Positions 18,043-27,323 are shown, numbered from the stretch's first letter. The stretch: 64,000 nucleotides of DNA from an uncultured Pseudomonadales bacterium (GCA_947489425.1 CANLDL010000002.1:310001-374000), one strand, 5' to 3'. Made by a program: numbers and translations. Notes: generated by a model not told the origin, from the sequence alone.

Positions 18043-18171
18043 AATTAATAATGCCTTTGAAATTTAATATTAAAAGCGTTTGAGTATATGTAATAGGTTA
18101 TTCTACGAAAAAATATAATATATTTCATTTACCGAAAGTTCAAAGATAAAACAGCTAAAGCGCAACTATAA

Positions 18172-19245
18172 CTACGCAATCCATCTACCATAAACCTTAC
18201 GGATCATACCCCAGTCTTTATGGCCCATTTGTTGAGCGACCCACATAGGATTTTCACCTCGACTCAGCATCATTGATGCAAATGTATGTCTTGTTTGATA
18301 AGGGCTACGGTAGGGGATTTTGACGGCTTTTAGTGCAGGAGTCCATACTCGTTTACGAATAGGTTGGTCACCTGTCCATGGTTTATCTGTTTTAGGATCA
18401 TGAAATACTCGTTCTTCCCTTCTAGTATATTGCTGTTGGGATTTAAGTGCTGCTATTGATTCAGGGTGTAAATCAACGGTACGCTGACCAGAAGCGGTCT
18501 TAGTCGTCTTTTCTCGACCACCTACCACAGCAACTCGAACATAGAAGCGGTTATTCTTAAAATCGATATCTTCCCAACGCAGGCCAATTAATTCGGATGT
18601 TCTCAAACCTGACCAGAAGGCAAATTTAAATAGGTTATGTTCTTGAGCATGTAATTGCGATAGAACTAGGTCTATCTGCTTAAGTGTTAGTGGCTGAGGT
18701 TCCCGCTGTTCAACAGGTAGAAAGCGAACACGCTGCATTGGGTCTTTGTCAATGATCTCATCAAAAACAGCATCTTTAAATAATTGCCTTAAAGGGCTCA
18801 ATATATTATTGATTCGCTTATTGGATAAGCATAAATCATCAATGAAGTCTTCGATATGACTAGGCTTTAAGTCTGATAATTTTAAATGTCCAAATTCAGG
18901 GATAAGGTGGGCATAGATTATGGTGTTATACCCTCTTATCGTACTGAATTGGCAATACTTCTCTTTCTTTTTTACCCAACCTTTTAATGCAATCTCAATT
19001 GTAATAAATCGGCCAGGGGAAGATGATAAATTAATTGAATTTTTACTATTAGGGAAATGTTGGGAGTAATCAAATTTACCCATAGAAATATCATAAAGGA
19101 TAGCTTCACGCTTACGTGAAACCTCCTTTAATGCTGTTTTTGTAGGTTTTATTTTTAAAGTCTCACGACAACGTTGGCCTTGGTAAGTAAAATCAAGAAC
19201 AATGCTATTACCACGAGCTCTTACACCAGCATGCCTTCTATCCAT
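18172..19245 (-). CDS. int: Tyrosine recombinase (phage-type integrase)
   Basis: 357 residues. The N-terminus (GVRARGNSIVLDFTYQGQR) is a DUF3596-type arm-binding domain. A core-binding SAM-like domain covers about 85-180 (TIRGYNTIIYAHLIPEFG). The catalytic domain has Arg in GLRTSELIGLRWEDID, the box II YQTRHTFASMML His-Arg region, and the nucleophile Tyr in MGHKDWGMIRKVYGRW, 4 residues from the end. All catalytic residues are visible, so the enzyme is probably active. Its start overlaps the excisionase-like gene by 25 bases. The site it uses is presumably the ssrA 3' repeat. Confidence 0.95.
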   Translation of the reverse strand: MDRRHAGVRARGNSIVLDFTYQGQRCRETLKIKPTKTALKEVSRKREAILYDISMGKFDYSQHFPNSKNSINLSSSPGRFITIEIALKGWVKKKEKYCQFSTIRGYNTIIYAHLIPEFGHLKLSDLKPSHIEDFIDDLCLSNKRINNILSPLRQLFKDAVFDEIIDKDPMQRVRFLPVEQREPQPLTLKQIDLVLSQLHAQEHNLFKFAFWSGLRTSELIGLRWEDIDFKNNRFYVRVAVVGGREKTTKTASGQRTVDLHPESIAALKSQQQYTRREERVFHDPKTDKPWTGDQPIRKRVWTPALKAVKIPYRSPYQTRHTFASMMLSRGENPMWVAQQMGHKDWGMIRKVYGRWIA

Positions 19246-19400
19246 TGCTCTACCGCTACTTGATTAATGAATATTCTGCCATTGGGTGCTTTCTTCCAAT
19301 GAACCTTTTCACGCCACTTTCCTTTCTTTTTAAGAGCACGAATAGATTCTTTTGACATACCAGACTCTATAGAGAACTTATCTAATGTTTTCCATTTCAT
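19221..19400 (-). CDS. Excisionase-like / AlpA-like small DNA-binding protein
   Basis: 59 residues starting at the ATG at 19400, which follows GGGAGA. KWKTLDKFSIESGMSKESIR forms a winged-helix/MerR-like helix-turn-helix and the second half (KWREKVHWKKAPNGRIFINQ) resembles the phage excisionase wing. Basic, no other domain. It overlaps the integrase start and follows the 206-codon gene by two bases, so the three are probably translated as a unit. A role in excision directionality is inferred from size and position. Confidence 0.75.
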   Translation of the reverse strand: MKWKTLDKFSIESGMSKESIRALKKKGKWREKVHWKKAPNGRIFINQVAVEQWIEGMLV

Positions 19401-19402
19401 TA

Positions 19403-20011
19403 TCAATCTCCCAACACGTGATTTTGGGCAAGTTCCCAGATCTCCTGATAATCAGCATGTTTTCGCGAAAGGATATCCTCAATTTCAGTCATAGTAGGAC
19501 TAGAATCAAAGACACAAAACTCAATATGAAAAAGCTTAGAGTGCCTATGCACAAAATCATCAAAAAATGATTCTTTATTTTTTATGAGAGCAAAAGATTC
19601 ATGGGAAAGGCAAACTGAAAAATTAATCATGATACTGTCTTCATAACCTTTCGAAAGGTTACTTATTTCTTTATGAAGATGTCCTCTTAAAGAATTAACT
19701 GTCGCATAAGATTCATTAAAAAAATCCAAAAAAAGAAATTTAATATTAATACCGTCTAGAGAAAAACCTTCAATTTGCTCTGGAGATTGAAGGCCTTCAA
19801 CAAAGTCAAATAAAGCGACTTTCTGTTTAGAAATATCATAAGATTTTGAAAGGTTAACTTTTAAATCCCTATAATCTGAAAAACCGTTTTCTTTAGAAAT
19901 GATATCAAGAGCCTTAGGACGAGAAATACCTTGATTCTTAGATAATTTTGCAGCTTGGAACTTAACAGATTTGATAGTTAAAGGCTTTTGAAAGCCAGAA
20001 CGTAAAGACAT
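19403..20011 (-). CDS. Hypothetical protein with a Glyoxalase_8-like N-terminal helical domain
   Basis: About 202 residues from the ATG at 20011. The first 50 residues (VKFQAAKLSKNQGISRPKAL, then ISKENGFSDYRDLK) resemble the small helical domain often annotated as glyoxalase-related (Glyoxalase_8), of the type ALDxIAxxxGFxxWxxL. The rest (about 60-202) is unrecognised and has no glyoxalase metal ligands that I can identify. It is followed by the excisionase gene within two bases. Possible regulator of integrase or an accessory factor; no function is claimed. Confidence 0.6.
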   Translation of the reverse strand: MSLRSGFQKPLTIKSVKFQAAKLSKNQGISRPKALDIISKENGFSDYRDLKVNLSKSYDISKQKVALFDFVEGLQSPEQIEGFSLDGINIKFLFLDFFNESYATVNSLRGHLHKEISNLSKGYEDSIMINFSVCLSHESFALIKNKESFFDDFVHRHSKLFHIEFCVFDSSPTMTEIEDILSRKHADYQEIWELAQNHVLGD

Positions 20012-20379
20012 AACAATATCCAATAATTTATAAACCCATAGCCCACTAACAGGTAAAAAAAGAATATTGCATATTTCGAGGGGACCCTTGCTTTGGTTGG
20101 CTTTTCCAGTGTGGGCGGAAGGCGCAGGCCGGCACCTGATACAAACTTATCAAAAACAAACATTGAAAGTCAAGATATTTATAAGCCATAAAAAAATTCG
20201 CTCGCCGCTGGGCAGGGTTCGGGTATCCCCAAACCCGCCAATGAGCGTGTAATACTGAAAGCTGTCAAGTTATATAAAATCGCTTCAGAAGGTGTTTAAT
20301 ACATGAAAATAACATCGTCTAAAAAATAACTCCGAAGTTCGATTTCATATAACTGGACATAGAGGCATCAGATTAGAGT
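20012..20379. other. 368-bp non-coding region of the element
   Basis: No credible ORF. It holds a GC-rich patch at about 20078-20135 and the hairpin at 20199-20247. It separates the left (integration) module from the right (replication) module. It is the best candidate in the element for a promoter of the integration operon or for a replication origin. Confidence 0.5.
20199..20247. other. Long GC-rich imperfect hairpin, candidate replication origin or structured RNA
   Basis: Outer arms CGCTC (20199-20203) and GAGCG (20243-20247) enclose an inner stem GGGTTCGGG / CCCAAACCC with one mismatch and a 4-base TATC loop. It is far more GC-rich than its surroundings. Rolling-circle elements often carry such structured single-strand or double-strand origins outside or inside the initiator gene. 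Confidence 0.45.
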
Positions 20380-20628
20380 TTAACTCTCCATGATAGATAT
20401 CTGGTTTTTAACAAGATTAAATACAGAGAGAAACCTATTTAGATCATTATGCTTAGATATAGCGTCCTTACAATTATCGGTAGGCACACCGTCTTCATCA
20501 GTAGCTGCTAAAAAATAAGCAGACTCACATGCTAGGTTAGATAGCTCTGACAGTTGATCAATACCTTGAGTATATAACCAATCATTTAAGTCATCGAGAT
20601 CAACTTTGTTTACAATTACATTAGCCAT
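20380..20628 (-). CDS. Small hypothetical protein of the element
   Basis: 82 residues, acidic, beginning MANVIVNKVDLDDLNDWLYT. A strong ribosome binding site (AGGAGGT) precedes the ATG by 7 bases, which supports a real gene. It appears wholly helical by composition. No family is recognised. It lies after the small RHH-like gene and downstream of a hairpin and two AT-rich palindromes, so may be separately transcribed. Its size suits a regulator or an anti-host small protein, but nothing in the sequence decides. Confidence 0.6.
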   Translation of the reverse strand: MANVIVNKVDLDDLNDWLYTQGIDQLSELSNLACESAYFLAATDEDGVPTDNCKDAISKHNDLNRFLSVFNLVKNQISIMES

Positions 20629-20660
20629 AGTGCACCTCCTATCGGTGTATTGTGGTTAGT

Positions 20661-20690
20661 CTTGTTAGGTGGTGGCTGCCACCTAGCAAG
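20661..20690. terminator. Strong 12-bp hairpin between small genes
   Basis: CTTGTTAGGTGG pairs with CCACCTAGCAAG around TGGCTG, with one G-T pair. On the minus strand it lies between the RHH-like gene and the 82-residue gene. It lacks a T-run on the minus side, and on the plus side it is followed by TGTTTTAAAA. It may be an attenuator, a terminator or an operator. Confidence 0.45.
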
Positions 20691-20704
20691 ATGTTTTAAA
20701 AAAC

Positions 20705-20747
20705 ACATAAAATATTATGTAAAATAAACATAAATATTTATGTTTAT
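20705..20747. promoter_or_regulatory. Pair of AT-rich palindromes, likely operators
   Basis: A perfect 24-bp palindrome occupies 20724-20747 (half-site ATAAACATAAAT). An adjacent site at 20705-20720 has arms ACATAA / TTATGT. The two share ACATAAA-TATGT. Repeated palindromes 20 bp apart, just upstream of the 82-residue gene and downstream of an RHH-like gene, suggest binding of a small dimeric regulator. Confidence 0.5.
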
Positions 20748-20755
20748 GAGATTTA

Positions 20756-20947
20756 CTATTGATAAGGTCTCAAAAACTTCTCATATATTTCATCTCTACT
20801 ATCGTCAGTGTTTTCACAAAAGTGATAAATGAAACGGCGAAACTCACGAGACATGGTGGTATCCCTTAAAAAACAAGCACGCTTAAACGCAAGCTTTTGC
20901 TTTTTATTAAGCTTGAATTGAATGGAGTCATCATTTTCTTCAATCAT
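20756..20947 (-). CDS. Small ribbon-helix-helix-like protein
   Basis: 63 residues. FKLNKKQKLAFKRACFLRDT followed by TMSREFRRFIYHF has the beta-strand, helix, turn, helix spacing of Arc/CopG regulators. The N-terminus is acidic (IEENDDS). The ATG shares one base with the TAA of the preceding gene. The adjacent palindromes could be its operators. This is inferred from pattern only, since RHH sequences diverge widely. Confidence 0.55.
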   Translation of the reverse strand: MIEENDDSIQFKLNKKQKLAFKRACFLRDTTMSREFRRFIYHFCENTDDSRDEIYEKFLRPYQ

Positions 20948-21258
20948 TACGCTTTAAAGTCCGGAACGAGTTTATATTCACTGCAAAATTCAGCTTTATT
21001 GTATTGATCCATGTGATCAATCCATCGAACTATGAGTTCGATTTCTTCATTAATATTTAAGATGCCAACAACAATGCCAACTTTCTCAGTTGGCGGATTA
21101 GGAAGGTACGCACGATCACGAATTTTGACTATTTCTCGATTCATCATGCAGGCAGCTTCTTCTGTATTGAATCGAAGATATGGATCCCAATCGCTAAAAT
21201 TATTTTGATACTCAATTCTTCGTAAATATTTCTTCTCGATTTGCTTTAATTTATTCAT
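20947..21258 (-). CDS. Small hypothetical protein, coupled to the replication initiator
   Basis: 103 residues, beginning MNKLKQIEKKYLRRIEYQNN. No family is recognised. Its ATG overlaps the TGA stop of the gpA-type gene (ATGA) and its TAA touches the next ATG, so it is translationally coupled in the replication operon. The middle (PPTEKVGIVVGILNINEEIE) looks like a beta hairpin followed by a helix. It might assist or regulate the initiator. Confidence 0.6.
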   Translation of the reverse strand: MNKLKQIEKKYLRRIEYQNNFSDWDPYLRFNTEEAACMMNREIVKIRDRAYLPNPPTEKVGIVVGILNINEEIELIVRWIDHMDQYNKAEFCSEYKLVPDFKA

Positions 21259-23027
21259 AAATTCTCATGCGTACAGTTATTGATACAAGTCCAAGGGGCG
21301 CGGGGCGGGCAATGCCCTGCCACCCGCTCGCCCTCCCTATTCCCTACTGGTTCTCCATGTTGAAAAATATGCCATCTAGTTAATCGAGTAATAAACTCAA
21401 CACCATCAAGCAATAATCCTTTAATCTTTGCCGGTGCAATATCACCATATCTAGTAAGCCCCTCTTCGATAAACTCCCCTGTTTCCTTATCTACAAATTC
21501 TGGCTGGACATAGAGGATTTTTATCGGTTGATCAGTACGGCGCATATGAGGACCGCCCATAACCATTACAAAAGCTGCAAAATCAGATGCACCTGCATGC
21601 AAAGCCGCGTCGCCAATTAGCGAGCCTCTACAGGTTTCCGTTAAATCATCGGAGTTTGCTATACGACGAAGCTCTCGCCAGACAGTGACTGAAGGGCCAC
21701 CAATTTGTTGGAATTGACGGATACCCCAGACACTTGACCAAGTATCAATGGAGTTAGCAGCCTTGGTTGAATCGTTGCCATAGAGGTCCTCTTCGATATG
21801 AGAACCGTCGATATTTTTGGCAATGTATTTAGCAATATAACCAGCAGCAGAACCTTTGTCTTTATCAATGGCTACCGCTTTAAATCTTGATTTCCTAGCA
21901 CCCTTTTCATTGGGGCTATCTTCTAAAGCATATTTTTTAACAATTCTTCTAAAAGCGGCTTTAAACTCTGGCGGCATAAACATGAGCAAATGCCAATGAG
22001 GTGTACCGTCGTGATTAGGCTCGGATACTCTGAAACCATAGTGAGGAATCCCATCTCGAGATAATTTAGATCTAACCCTAGACCAAAGTGTATTTAAATA
22101 TATTTGAGCTTCACGAGGAGTAGTTCCATCGTACTTAGGATTACACCTACCCGTCTTTTTAAAACGAGCGTGCATTCTTGATGGACACGTAATAGTATAA
22201 AACTCACCGATATCACCTAAACGATCTGCAACAATCTCAAAGCCTTTAATTCTTACCATAAGCTCTGAGCGACGAATATACGGGTTAGAAACAGACTTTT
22301 CGTAAAGCTCTTTCAGGGAGAAGGTTTGCAGCTGATCATTAACCAGATAAGAGTTTTCTAGGTAAGTTTGTGTAGCCTGCCTTTGATCCGCTCTATCAAG
22401 CTGAGAATTAACGCTTGAATACGCGCTACTGTGGTGATGAACCATACCAATATCACGAGCCACACCTTCTAAAATCTGCCTCTGAAGGCCAAACATTTTG
22501 CGCTTCCACCAACGCACACAGCAAAGACGATTAATCATTGCATGGACAGTAGATTCATCAGGTAAAGCGAGACCAAACTCTCTAGGCAATTTAGAGCATT
22601 GAGCTAACGAGCTATCAGGGTCAGATATCTTGGCGGCAATACGACGATTATGATCTGCGAGATCTTGAGCTTTTGATTTAAGCTCAGACTTGGAACAAGA
22701 AAAATTAAAACCACCCACATTAAGACGCTGATCAATGGATAAGAGCTTTAAATTTGCCTCAATATAATTTTTGCGGTCCGCAATATGGGCATAGTCAGAT
22801 GCCATGGAAAGAGCAAATTGGGGATGAGACTCAAAGATCTCTTTCCTAAATTGCTTACATTGATGAGTACCGTATCCCTTGGTCTCATTCTGCGCACAAA
22901 GAACGTCTTCCTCGTTCGCCAGCGCTGCCTCGTTATCCGTTATTTGTGACGCAGATGAGACGAAAGGAGGGTTAGATGTGACTAAATTGTGACTTTCTGG
23001 AGACCTAGATGGACCACCAGAGACCAC
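21255..23027 (-). CDS. Phage P2 gpA-like HUH replication initiation endonuclease
   Basis: Up to 590 residues. The catalytic core lies around 320-420: the HUH motif in GTPHWHLLMF (His-x-His, metal binding) and the paired tyrosines in GYIAKYIAK (Tyr, three residues, Tyr), the arrangement of P2 gpA and phiX174 A proteins that nick DNA for rolling-circle replication. The middle third (CCVRWWKRKM and following helices) matches the Phage_GPA family as I recall it. The GTG at 23027 lacks a ribosome binding site and the first 75 residues are low-confidence; the next Met is near residue 75. It starts only 86 bases after the ssrA 3' end in the same direction. It lacks a fused helicase. Confidence 0.88.
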   Translation of the reverse strand: MVSGGPSRSPESHNLVTSNPPFVSSASQITDNEAALANEEDVLCAQNETKGYGTHQCKQFRKEIFESHPQFALSMASDYAHIADRKNYIEANLKLLSIDQRLNVGGFNFSCSKSELKSKAQDLADHNRRIAAKISDPDSSLAQCSKLPREFGLALPDESTVHAMINRLCCVRWWKRKMFGLQRQILEGVARDIGMVHHHSSAYSSVNSQLDRADQRQATQTYLENSYLVNDQLQTFSLKELYEKSVSNPYIRRSELMVRIKGFEIVADRLGDIGEFYTITCPSRMHARFKKTGRCNPKYDGTTPREAQIYLNTLWSRVRSKLSRDGIPHYGFRVSEPNHDGTPHWHLLMFMPPEFKAAFRRIVKKYALEDSPNEKGARKSRFKAVAIDKDKGSAAGYIAKYIAKNIDGSHIEEDLYGNDSTKAANSIDTWSSVWGIRQFQQIGGPSVTVWRELRRIANSDDLTETCRGSLIGDAALHAGASDFAAFVMVMGGPHMRRTDQPIKILYVQPEFVDKETGEFIEEGLTRYGDIAPAKIKGLLLDGVEFITRLTRWHIFQHGEPVGNREGERVAGHCPPRAPWTCINNCTHENL

Positions 23028-23049
23028 TTTATGGGAATCAGGAGAATTA

Positions 23050-23078
23050 CTACAAGCCCTATTATACTTGGGCTGTAG
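23050..23078 (-). terminator. Hairpin just downstream of ssrA inside the element
   Basis: On the minus strand, CTACAGCCC pairs with GGGCTTGTAG with one bulge, around an 11-base AT loop. It begins about 35 bases after the ssrA 3' end. The following TAATTCTCC is a poor T-run, so as a terminator it would be weaker than the one displaced to 16.8 kb. Confidence 0.45.
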
Positions 23079-23108
23079 TGGTCTAGAGAGGTCTAAAGCA
23101 CTCTCTTG

Positions 23109-23136
23109 TATATGGTGGAGGCGGGGGGAGTTGAAC
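23109..23136. repeat. ssrA-proximal attachment site of the element
   Basis: Identical over 28 bases to 16820-16847. It comprises the last 24 bases of ssrA (the T-arm and acceptor end, with CCA encoded at 23113-23115 on the minus strand) and 4 bases beyond. Upstream ssrA sequence remains intact, so the insertion preserves the gene. Confidence 0.9.
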
Positions 23137-23501
23137 CCCCGTCCGTCAGCACTCTGCCCTCGGCTCTACATGTTTAGTTTCCGTTAATTGATTTAACCGC
23201 ATACAGCCCAACGGGCAGGACGTAATTGGCGAACTTAGTATTATTTAGCAACAATGCCCTAAGCATACATTGCAGCGATCCTGTTCTATATGACAGTCAG
23301 TAGCGCGATACAGGCACCTTGCTAAAGACCGCTAGGACCGAAGTCACTAGATGGTACTTTTTCACTGCTTACGCAGCTAGTTGAGCACCGTAGTTGTCAT
23401 CATTTGCAACTATAAGTTTGCAGCTTTTGATTTACGTGATTGGCTACCATCACGACATGCACCTTGGGTTTTGTCACCGGCGTCGAATCCAAATCGCCCC
23501 C
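23113..23501 (-). ncRNA. ssrA: Transfer-messenger RNA (tmRNA)
   Basis: The 5' end GGGGGCGATTTGGATTCGAC at 23501 and the 3' end with GGTTCAACTCCCCCCGCC then TCCACCA at 23113 pair as the tRNA-like acceptor. The D-loop-like GACGCCGGT and the T-arm are present. The tag reading frame lies at 23369-23407 (minus) and reads ANDDNYGAQLAA before TAA, ending in the LAA signal recognised by ClpXP. About 389 nt including CCA. tmRNA rescues stalled ribosomes with SmpB. An integrative element is inserted at its 3' end without disrupting it. Confidence 0.97.
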
Positions 23502-23507
23502 TTTCTT

Positions 23508-23513
23508 TGTATA
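23508..23513 (-). promoter_or_regulatory. -10 element of ssrA
   Basis: TATACA lies at -12 to -7 relative to the tmRNA 5' end at 23501. No clear -35 is visible at the expected distance (AGCACA). The first base of the -10 is also the end of the inverted-repeat sequence at 23513-23610. Confidence 0.55.
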
Positions 23514-23610
23514 ATTGTCTCATACTTCGTTGTGCTTCGGATTTGTAAATGCTCACGTACTTATTGTACGCTCTGCGTTACTCACCTCGCACGCCTCGTC
23601 TGAAACAATT
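23513..23610. repeat. 98-bp inverted-repeat sequence upstream of ssrA, repeat-like
   Basis: The ends are AATTGTCTCATAC on the left and, read in reverse complement, AATTGTTTCAGAC on the right. In the middle GTAC-TTATT-GTAC is a small palindrome. The structure resembles dispersed palindromic units or MITE-like repeats of marine gammaproteobacteria. No second copy was noticed in this window, so its repeat nature is an inference. Confidence 0.4.
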
Positions 23611-23690
23611 CTACTTCGAAACATTTCTTCACATTTTTAAATAACTAAAAACGATAAGTTATTCTACCGCAGTTTCCCTAGTTATAGGGG

Positions 23691-24764
23691 TTATTTTTGC
23701 TGTTTTAAAAACTGCTCGCACACTGTAATTAGGTTTGCTGTTTGCTCTACTGTACCTATGGTTATGCGTAGGCCGGTTTTGCCTTTAAGGGCTTTGGGGC
23801 GCACGAGTATGCTGTTTTGCTTTAGGTGTTCAGCCATGGCATCGGCTTTGTCGAAGAATGCCCATATGTAGTTGGCTTGGCTTGGCCAATAGTCGATGTT
23901 GTTGGTATCGAGCCATGCCTCAAATTGCGGTTTGGCGCTTTGCATTACCTCGCTCACGTATTGCTCGGTGTACTCTGGGTTGTCGAGTGCGGCATTGGCG
24001 GCGACTATAGCGAGTTGGTTGATGTCGTAGGGGCCGCGAATATTGCACAGTGCATCAATGTAGGCGCTATTTGCCAATATGTAGCCAAAGCGTAGCGAGG
24101 GTATGCCCCAGGTTTTTGAAAAGGTACGGGTAATAAATATATTCTCGTAACTAGCCAATAGGCTCGCCGAGCTTTGGCGGCTGTACTCGTAATAGCATTC
24201 ATCGACTAATACGGCAGCATGAGGGGCGGCTTTTGCCAGCTCTTCTATCACCTTGTTATCCACCAGTGTGCCGCAGGGGTTGTTGGGGTTTGAGACAACA
24301 ATAATCGCGGTATTGGGTGTAATGGCTGCCAATACCTCAGTCAGTGGGTAGCCACTCTCTTTACTGTATTGCGGCTCGATGATTCTCATAGCCTCGACTT
24401 TGGCGCATTGGTTGTACATGGCAAAGCTTGGGCCAGGGATAATCGCCTCGGCATCATCTGCATTAGCGGGCCTTGCAAGCGCTCTAAATATAAGGTCGAT
24501 CCCTTGGTCAGAGCCATTGGTAATCATTACTTGTGTGGCATCTACTCCTGTGTAGCTCGCCAAACGCTCGACGATATCTCCATAGGCCGGGTATTGTTGT
24601 AGGCGGCCATCACTAATAAAGCTCTGTAGTGCATCAATAATTGGCTGGCTCACGGGTATAGTGCGCTCGTTAAAATCCAGCAGCGTAAAGTCTTTAGGGT
24701 TGCGTCCTTCTAGAGGTGGCTTATAGGCAGACATAGCTAATATATGGGATTTAATAATACTCAT
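23691..24764 (-). CDS. hisC: Histidinol-phosphate aminotransferase
   Basis: 357 residues, fold type I PLP enzyme. VSNPNNPCGT near 160 and VDECYYEYS near 190 (Asp binding the pyridine nitrogen) are visible, and TRTFSKTWGIPSLRFGY near 220 holds the PLP-forming Lys and phosphate-binding Arg. The C-terminus LRITIGTVEQ binds the substrate carboxylate or phosphate. The length and pattern fit HisC, converting imidazole-acetol phosphate and glutamate to histidinol phosphate. It is isolated from hisG-hisD, which lie 11 kb away. It lies between ssrA and proB, all leftward. Another HisC-like aminotransferase role, such as for aromatic acids, cannot be excluded. Confidence 0.85.
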   Translation of the reverse strand: MSIIKSHILAMSAYKPPLEGRNPKDFTLLDFNERTIPVSQPIIDALQSFISDGRLQQYPAYGDIVERLASYTGVDATQVMITNGSDQGIDLIFRALARPANADDAEAIIPGPSFAMYNQCAKVEAMRIIEPQYSKESGYPLTEVLAAITPNTAIIVVSNPNNPCGTLVDNKVIEELAKAAPHAAVLVDECYYEYSRQSSASLLASYENIFITRTFSKTWGIPSLRFGYILANSAYIDALCNIRGPYDINQLAIVAANAALDNPEYTEQYVSEVMQSAKPQFEAWLDTNNIDYWPSQANYIWAFFDKADAMAEHLKQNSILVRPKALKGKTGLRITIGTVEQTANLITVCEQFLKQQK

Positions 24765-24832
24765 AAGATTTTACCGCTATATAAAACGATTGATTAAAGC
24801 GTGTAGATTAAGGAGGATTTAACGCACAAGTA

Positions 24833-25954
24833 CTAACGAACTAATACAAGGTTGTCGCGATGTATCATTTCATCTTCGTTTTTATAGCCCAGTAAGTTCT
24901 CGATCTGGTCACTGGGCTGGCGCAGGATTTTTTGCGCCTCCTGGCTATTGTAGTTAGCAAGGCCACGAGCGATTTCGTTGCCGCTAGAATCGGTGCAACT
25001 TACAAGATCACCACGGGTGAATCTCCCTTTAACTGCCTGAATACCCACGGGCAATAAACTACGGCCCGATTGCTTTAACACTTTTACAGCACCGTCATCT
25101 AATACGAGCTCGCCACGGCGTTGCAACTGCCCTGCCAGCCAACGTTTACGCGCAGCTTGTGGTTGTTGATCGGCCAAGAGCAAAGTACCAAGTGACTCAC
25201 CACCGGCAAGCTTGCCTATAATATTTTCAATAGCACCACCGGCTATCACGGTTTGCGTACCGGAGCGCGCCGCTAGACGTGCTGCACGTAATTTAGTCAC
25301 CATACCACCACGACCGAGGCTACCTGCACCACTCACCATGGCATCCAGTGTTGTATCATCAGCAGAGACGTTATCAATAAGTACCGCATCTTTATTGTGG
25401 CGTGGATCGGCGCTAAATAAACCATCTTGATCTGTTAGCAACACCAACACATCGGCCTCGACTAAGTTAGCCACCAATGCCGCAAGGGTGTCGTTATCAC
25501 CAAAGCGGATCTCGTCGGTTACCACGGTATCGTTTTCGTTAACGATGGGGATTACACCAAGGGATAACAATGTTTTTAAGGTCGCCCGCGCATTAAGGTA
25601 ACGCTCGCGGTTAGAGAGATCGTCGTGGTCTACTAGTATTTGTGCCGCATGCAAGTCAAAGCGACCAAAAGCCTCCTCGTAGGCTTGTACCAAACCCATT
25701 TGCCCTATAGCGGCGGCGGCCTGTAGCTCGTGTACCGATGATGGGCGCTGCTGCCAACCCAAACGTGTCATGCCCTCAGCAACAGAGCCTGAAGAAACAA
25801 GTACAACCTCGATATTACGTTTACGCAATACTGCAATTTGGCTTGCCCAGGCACCTATGGCAGCCACATCTAAACCACGGCCATTATCGGTGAGCAGGGA
25901 ACTGCCAATTTTTATAACCCAGCGCTCGGCCTGTTGTATTTGTGCTCGTTGCAT
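24833..25954 (-). CDS. proB: Glutamate 5-kinase
   Basis: 373 residues. The amino acid kinase domain (1-260) shows [47 protein letters not shown] and the [15 protein letters not shown] phosphate-binding segment. The C-terminal 90 residues form a PUA domain ([20 protein letters not shown]). It catalyses the first step of proline synthesis. The gene is 60 bases downstream of obgE in the usual rplU-rpmA-obgE-proB order. Confidence 0.96.
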   Translation of the reverse strand: MQRAQIQQAERWVIKIGSSLLTDNGRGLDVAAIGAWASQIAVLRKRNIEVVLVSSGSVAEGMTRLGWQQRPSSVHELQAAAAIGQMGLVQAYEEAFGRFDLHAAQILVDHDDLSNRERYLNARATLKTLLSLGVIPIVNENDTVVTDEIRFGDNDTLAALVANLVEADVLVLLTDQDGLFSADPRHNKDAVLIDNVSADDTTLDAMVSGAGSLGRGGMVTKLRAARLAARSGTQTVIAGGAIENIIGKLAGGESLGTLLLADQQPQAARKRWLAGQLQRRGELVLDDGAVKVLKQSGRSLLPVGIQAVKGRFTRGDLVSCTDSSGNEIARGLANYNSQEAQKILRQPSDQIENLLGYKNEDEMIHRDNLVLVR

Positions 25955-26013
25955 TGTTGCTTTTAGCTCGTTGTTATTCTTTGGTTTTAATTTTCGCTTT
26001 AGTCTATTTTTAG

Positions 26014-27261
<1,248 letters not shown>

Positions 27262-27323
27262 TTATCATAAGTAACTTAGCTCTATTTACCTAGAGCTTGT
27301 TAACATTAAAAATAGCCACCAAT

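Larger units (their letters stand above)
16820..23136. mobile_element. Integrative element of about 6.3 kb inserted in the 3' end of ssrA
   Basis: The element is bounded by perfect 28-bp direct repeats derived from the ssrA 3' end. It carries, leftward, a gpA-type HUH replication initiator, three small genes, a protein with a Glyoxalase_8-like N-terminus, an excisionase-like gene, a tyrosine integrase and a DUF4034 cargo gene. No capsid, tail, terminase, lysis or conjugation genes are present, so it resembles a satellite or a replicating integrative plasmid rather than a prophage. The intact ssrA lies at the high-coordinate end, and the displaced terminator at the other. All genes face the same way as ssrA. 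Confidence 0.9.

Noticed and set aside
23001..23100. Clustered GGTCT repeats before and in the start of the gpA-type gene, as possible iterons
   Set aside because: Only about five loosely spaced copies of a 5-base word on both strands, too weak to call.
23394..23603. Plus-strand ORF of 69 codons over ssrA
   Set aside because: It overlaps the 5' half of tmRNA and its upstream repeat, and has no family or ribosome binding site.
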